64,000 nucleotides of DNA from Chrysomallon squamiferum (lineage: Eukaryota > Mollusca > Gastropoda > Neomphalida > Peltospiridae), in contig CM022675.1 in the NCBI GenBank assembly GCA_012295275.1, positions 9,080,193-9,144,192 of the forward strand, given 5' to 3'. Of the stretch, positions 57,889-64,000 are shown piece after piece. The position numbers were made by a program, and so were the translations under genes. Numbering within the stretch: the first letter of the stretch is position 1; each line of letters starts with the position of its first letter. A model generated the notes under the pieces. The model was not told the DNA's origin. It made no database searches and worked only from the letters and a program-made list of their open reading frames with translations.

Positions 57889-60800
57889 ATATATATGCTT
57901 ATATATATGGAAAGCCCTGGATACATGAACAGAAGGCATTTTTAATTGTTTGTTGATTAACCTGCATAATTGTTCATTGTGTGTTTAAAGGGCTGTTTGG
58001 AAATCACAGTTGATAATTTTGTTATTTCTCTTAAATTAAAAAAAACTTAAAATTAGTCTGTTTTTAAAAGTTTTTTTTAATTATTATTTTTTTTTTTTTT
58101 TAAATCTTGAGATTATGTACTTAGTGGGAGTTTGCATAGGGAATGTTCAGGTAATCTGCTCTAACAATTTAATTAAAAATAGAAATTTATTGCTTAAAAC
58201 AAAGTGGATTGAAAAAAATAAATGCTTCTGCTGTAGTATTTATTTTCTAATGACAGTAATTTTTATCAGTGATTAATAAACATAAAGTAGTCTGCAAAAT
58301 TTAGATTTTATTGAAGTGCTAGATATAATAAGGTGGCTTTTGGTTGCAGTAGAAATATAACTTACATTTAAAAAAATAAAAGTTGATCATACTGTTTATA
58401 TATTTTTTTTAAATTACTGATTACTGAATTTAGGTTAATTCTTATATACTAAAAAATTAGAAAATAATTATAAAAAATAATGTTATTATTTGGGGTTTTG
58501 GAAAATTGCATGTTTCATTTTGGGAAGAAATACTTGGCTTGGTGAAAAGTGTATATTGCCACACTGTTTTCTTAATTATTCTGCAAATCATTGTTTGAAC
58601 ATGTTTTATATATAACTATATATATGTATGTTACATCACTGTAAAACAATAAATACCTCACTGCTTAGTAGATCCACGTGTGTTCTAGCATATACCATTA
58701 TTAAAAGCTCGACTGTAGATTTCAAATAAAATCTAAAACATTTTGGGGTTGTTTACAATAACATCTATTAACTGTTCTTGTTACAAAAGCGCAGGTAACA
58801 AAACAAATAATAATAATAATCTTTTAATATTAATCTTTCTCTGAATTTAAATCTTTTGAGATCTTGCGATCAACTTGAGGTATGCTTGGAAAAATTAACG
58901 TCTGCATTAATTATACTGCAATTGTTTGTGTTAAAAACTAATGTAGATTTTACAGTTGATATTTCTTAATTTTTTTTTATATAAAGCAGTTTTGTTTGGC
59001 ATTTATACAAATAAAATTTTACAGTGTTAAACTGAATGCATTAAGAACATAGAGTAATGCGATTAATCATTTAAGAATGATGAAAATTGAATGGATAGAT
59101 CGATAACCAATATGAAAAAGTGAATAATAACTATGTAGAATTTTGCTTTAATGTGTTATGTAAACGAAAGTTCAGCAAATATTTACAAATGGCTGGCTTA
59201 ACTCGGCTGCAAAAACTGCTTTGTTTGAGAAAGAAAAGTAAATGTATTAAAATTTTAATAACAGATCAAAACAATAAACTTGATAATGTTACTCCTAATG
59301 TATTTGTTCAGTTTTATTATCATGTTTGTATGTTGGTGGTAACCTTTGGATCAATATATAAACTGCTCATTAAACCAAATTTAATTTTTATTTTCTTCTT
59401 ATTCCTATTATTATTTTTTAACTTCTGTATATAAATGCTTACATTAACTATAAAAATTGACGTCTCCAATAATTTGGAGATTTTTAAAATGAAGAATTGG
59501 ACTAGTTGAACATTAAATCTTATTTAAAAAGAAGAAAAAAAAACATTTACTGCCATATGAATGAAAGTTTTCGTTTATTGTAATCACTAGTTTTGTGTAT
59601 CTGTTGTTAACCTTTCCTATAGTCTAGTTTTTGTAATGGTACAGAAAGTAAATATTTAGGCATTCCTTTAAATACGGTTTAAAAAAATAAATAAATACAA
59701 GAAGGAAAAAAAATTCTACAGTACAAAAAAAAAAAAAAAAAAAAAATTGTGAGAGGATGGGTGTTAAATATTCAAATTTATATCACAAAAAATGGTTTTG
59801 CTTCATATCAAAGGTGAAAAGTTTCAAATGTAATAATCTGGATGTGACTGCATGCATGTATGTATTTTATTTGAATTTTGGAGTGAAATGTAATGTTTGT
59901 AATTGTAACAAGATGGAGTATGTCAGTTCTTTAATATTTATTATTATAATTAACTTAAGAATTATTTGCTCATTCAGCTTTTTAAAAATGTTCTCGATGT
60001 AATTGTTGATATATTTTATAGATGTTTGTTAAAATGCTTTTTTCTTTATTTTGACATTCATTTCAGTTATTTTTGCAATTAAACAATAATCAAAGGAAAT
60101 AAAATACATTTTTCATTCTGCATTAAATTTTGAGATTGATACGTTTATTTCATTTTTATTTTTTATTAAAACAACTTTTCTAAATTCTGTTCATTCCAGT
60201 TTAAATCTAGTTAATACTTTGTTCATATAAAATGTTTCATAATTTATTTTGCTCCAAATTGTTTCCAAGTCATTCAAGTAATGTTTTTTTTTTTTTTTTA
60301 ATAAATTTACTTATTTATTTATTTATTTATTTATTTATTCTTTTTTGTTAAATTTCCTTTTCTAAAAATAATAATTTAGCCTTAAGGTATTATTATTGTT
60401 ATTATGAAATTTTTTAATAGCTATTTCACTTAAGATAAAACTTCAACTGACGAGATTTTCACAAAAACAAAACACAAGCTTAGCTTTTTATTGCTGTTCA
60501 GCTTAATTGAATTATTTTTTTTTTTTTTTCTTCACTTTATTACAGAATGTAATCATGAATTATGTGTAATTTTTTTATGTACATTGAAAAAGTAATTTTG
60601 TATGTACTTTGAAACTTTTCACCTTTTAAAAGAATGTATGATTTTCAAGAACTCAATGCATGACATTTATAGAATGATTGAACATGCAAGAACTTTGTGA
60701 GTGATAATATTTTGTGTCGAGTTAGAGCTGAATAAAAAAAAAAAAGTAGGATGAAATTGTATGAAAATAGAACGGGTGTATGTGTGAATGAGTGAATGTT

Positions 60801-60990
60801 TTATTTGCTGCATTTTTATGAAAATTTGAACTGTATGAATGTTGAAAGTTCTTATCCATGAAAAAAAAAAAAAAAAAAAGTGTATAATTGTTGTTTAATG
60901 CAAGCTGTTGATTGTGAAATTTATAGAGTATGAATGATCAGTAAAGAAATAAAAACTGTAAAAAAAAAAAAAAAATGTTGTTAACCTTCT
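57324..60990 (+). other. EPC1: Probable long 3' UTR of Enhancer of Polycomb
   Basis: No coding exon is evident after the stop at 57321-57323. Candidate AATAAA signals occur at 57817-57822, 58648-58653 and 60948-60953, the last followed within about 10 bases by a long A run. A CAG repeat (about 57,380-57,402) and an AGGTCA cluster at 57,355-57,371 lie just after the stop. How far the transcript extends cannot be told from sequence. Confidence 0.4.
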
Positions 60991-63920
60991 CGTCTGTAGA
61001 TTTGAAGTGAATTGCACGGTGTAAAAGAAAGAAGAAAAAAAAAATTGGGTACATTACCCATGTGAGTAGGCGTAAAACATTTGAACTGTGATATTGTGGT
61101 GTGGTAAAAACGCCAAGTTTTCATGAGAATAAAATTTGTACAGGTAATTCATGTGTTGTTTATTCTTGGACAAAACTTGTATAAAAAAAAAAAAAAAAAA
61201 AAGTTGAACAAAAGAATTATCCACAAGTTTATTTTTGAGAAGGGGAGGCCTGTTTATTTTATCTGAATACTAATGTTGTTGTTTTTGTTTTTATTATTAT
61301 TATTATTATTATTATTGTTGTTGTTGTTATTGTTATCATTATTTTTAATCATTTATTTTGTTTTTATAAATACCTCATTGAAGTATACCTGAGACAAAAT
61401 GTTGCAAGGGACATTAAAAATAAATAATTAAATAAATAAATTTTATACAGGTTATTTCATTTGGTTTGAGGCAGTAATGAGATAAAAAAAAGTTAACAAG
61501 TTTTCTCACTAAACAGTATGTCATCTTCACCTTAGGCTGAAAAGCTGATCTTTAGCTTATCACATGTCTCAGTCTACCAAGTGAAATTATTATTAATTAT
61601 TTTTCCTAATTTAAAAAAAAAAAAAACTAATTCACAAACTTGCCAAACCAGTTGTTAACAATAAATAACAAATATAACACTAAACCCATACATCTACTTA
61701 TACACATAGATTATATCATTACACAGTCTTTAACCATAATATATGTTATTCCAAAAAGACCACAGAATAAAGACATTTTAACAGTTTTGCTGTTGCCAGA
61801 TGAATACATTTTATCTTTTACCGTTTACTTTGATTTCTTTAATATTTTTTTTCTGAAATGCTGAAATAAAGACAAATGTAAAAGTAAATAATACATCTAC
61901 TTGAAAATCCACAAATATTTTGACTGAATGATTTTATTTATTTTTTAGCTGGGGTTTTGTTAAACAAACAAACAAAATATGGTTAGTTAAAAAGAAATAA
62001 AAATGCAGTTATCTGCAGCAGTGCATAATTTCACAAAAACACAGCAAAAACATATTTTTTCTGGTCTGTGGTAAAACCAACAGAGGGAAAATATCTTAAG
62101 AAATATTTTATTTAGCAATGCACTCAGTGCTGTTTTTAATCTAGAGTTTGAGAATGATAGAAATGAACCTATTTTAAACAGGATGTGTGTGTGTGTGTCG
62201 TTTTAAGTATGTTTATATGTGTCTGTGTGTGTGTGTGTGTATCTTGTTTTAAGTATGTTCATATATATATATATATACTTTTTTTTTTTTTTTCATTTTT
62301 CATTTAGTATATAATAATGTTTTTACATGAACCTTCTGGTAGACTGGAAACCAACACAGCAAAGAACAGTTGTTGATTGGAAAATATCCCAACAGACACT
62401 TGAACAGAACAGAAACTGTGATTTGTACCAACATGCTCTGCAGTCTACCTGCCATAGCCAGTCACATAATATTTATTTGAAACCAGAAAACATAATTATA
62501 ATGATAGACTTAAAAAAAACTGTTTTATATATGTCTAAATTTTTAAGACAAAAATAGGGACAAGACTGACATTTAGGACTTAAAACCTTGAAATGAAGGA
62601 CTGAGAACAAGAATTGTCTAATCTCAAAAGAAATAAAAATTGAGCTCAGTGATAAATGTTGGTATTTAAAAACCTAATTGGTCTAACCCATGTTAATTAA
62701 ATTTAACTGTCCATGAATAACTTTTTTCTGAGAAATAGAACATAGATTTCTGAAACTGGATTTTGTATAAGCTATCATTAGCTCCATTTCCCAGTTTCAG
62801 ATAAATAAACCATTAATCTTCTTTTTGTTTGCTTGTTAAGTACAGGTCAAGGTCAGCAGTGACCATGAACAATACTCTTCTCTGTAGATCACTTCTTCTG
62901 CCATACCATTTCTTCTGGAGAGTTGTTTTAGTGTTCCGGTACTCTTTCAGTTGCTGTTGATTTATTCAGTTTAGGATGACCTGTTCAGTCATCTGTTCTG
63001 CTTCTCCCTAGCAGAACATGGAAAAGGATACAAACTCAGAACCTCTTATGCAGCTTGTTGTGTCCAGTCCTTAATTGGAAAATGATGGCTTGTTCGTGAT
63101 AGGATATATATACCATTAATATTTGGAGTTTCAGGATTCATGATAAAAAAATAAAAAAAAGCCAAAATTTCATTCTTACTTCATTTTGTTACTATCTTTT
63201 TGACCTCACATCCATCAAATTTGATAAAAATAGATGTACAACAGACATCAACATAAAAAATAAATCAAAGAAAAAGAAAAAATATATATATTTCAGACTA
63301 TACAGGTTTTTTTTTTTTTTTGTTTTTTTTAAGAACAAATTCTGTTGGTTCCACAAGTACAAAAACTGAAAAATTCTATGTTAGTCTAAACAATTTCAGG
63401 TCATTCACCCTCAAGTCTTTATCACGAAATTTAATTCACCAAGGGCTTTCCTTTGTAAGAAGAACTGGGTTAGACTATGCTAATCATAATCCCTTTGAAT
63501 GGTCAAGGTTACACCATACCATTAAAACTGAGTTATTACAAAATTACTGAACCTGAAATAAGTGTCAGCTTTACCAATTCATGGAATACAATTTAATTTA
63601 TTTTTATTTTTTTTTTTTTTTTTTTGTTATTGTTCTTAAATGAGAAACTCTTACGAATATAATAATTACAATATTAAAATTGACATGTTAATATTATTCA
63701 TGTAGGATGTTTTCTTATGTTAAAATAATCCTAAATTTTATTTATTTATTTATTATAAATTGGGCGAAAACATTATTTCAAATATTAAAATGACAGTTTT
63801 ATAACACTGTCCCTAATATAAAACCCAACTTGTGTCAGTCCTTACAAAGTAGGACAGACGATCCGATTTTCACTCAACGTGCTAGTCCCAGTTTTTGTCC
63901 CAGTCACACAAGTTGTGGTG
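60991..63920. other. Intergenic right end, no gene seen
   Basis: AT-rich DNA with TTA, TG and A/T runs. The open frames at 61,640, 62,327 and 63,320 are under 80 codons and resemble nothing I know. A tandem AGGTCA pair lies at 62,844-62,855. Confidence 0.5.
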
Positions 63921-64000
63921 ATGGCAGCCGCTGTTCGTAGCAGACTGCAACGGACCGCCGCTTTTTATTGTTGTCAGACTATTCCACGCCGCAATGCGGT
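63921..64000 (+). CDS. Possible 5' end of a gene running off the window
   Basis: From ATG at 63921 the frame is open for 26 codons to the edge: MAAAVRSRLQRTAAFYCCQT then IPRRNA. The composition (five Arg, no acidic residue, Ala-rich start) fits a mitochondrial targeting presequence. GC and CG content rise sharply over the last 150 bases compared with the preceding 6 kb, as expected at a promoter or first exon. The ATG context GTGATGG is fair. The product cannot be named from so little. Confidence 0.4.
   Translation, partial: MAAAVRSRLQRTAAFYCCQTIPRRNA

Noticed and set aside
62327-62557. 76-residue plus-strand frame
   Set aside because: No family similarity, no splice or promoter context, ordinary length for chance in this DNA.

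Overview
This is a very AT-rich animal nuclear window dominated by simple-sequence DNA: long AAT/ATT, AT and CT/GA runs and homopolymers. It carries three multi-domain genes recognisable from their exons, one partial gene at the right edge and several decayed copies. tRNA-derived SINE-like fragments, a short inverted-repeat element and intron-rich genes resembling vertebrate orthologues suggest a lophotrochozoan, probably a mollusc. That placement is an inference from style, not a proof.

Layout: 1-7.6 kb is intergenic (microsatellites, SINE scraps and a roughly 71-bp degenerate minisatellite at 2.34-3.83 kb). 7.84-39.90 kb on the minus strand is an orthologue of the replication-fork protein TIMELESS (timeout type). 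I traced 38 coding exons with mutually compatible splice phases; after two single-base frame corrections they give about 1,776 residues against about 1,208 in human. The extra length is at the C-terminus: six near-identical symmetric exons in tandem (10.7-13.9 kb), a seventh diverged relative, one repeat unit that has lost its exon, and a 726-bp exon made of a 10-residue acidic/serine repeat. Intron 18 (about 7 kb) contains on the opposite strand a complete intronless gene for a leucine-rich-repeat single-pass membrane protein (26.2-28.7 kb).

40-47 kb holds RBBP9, a small serine hydrolase, on the minus strand at 45.4-45.9 kb. Two decayed fragments of the same gene lie at 41.8-42.6 kb and a 425-bp element with terminal inverted repeats at 43.1-43.5 kb. 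RBBP9 and the plus-strand Enhancer of Polycomb gene (14 exons, 47.04-57.32 kb, 782 residues) diverge from a shared 1.1-kb interval. 57.3-63.9 kb is 3' UTR and intergenic DNA. The last 80 bases open a possible new reading frame with an arginine-rich start like a mitochondrial presequence.

The genes do not form an operon or pathway. TIMELESS (fork protection) and Enhancer of Polycomb (NuA4/TIP60 acetyltransferase subunit) are both chromatin/replication housekeeping factors. The feature most likely to be new is the tandem exon array plus coding minisatellite that rebuilds the TIMELESS tail. All coordinates were derived by eye from splice signals, frame continuity and remembered family sequence; no database search was run.
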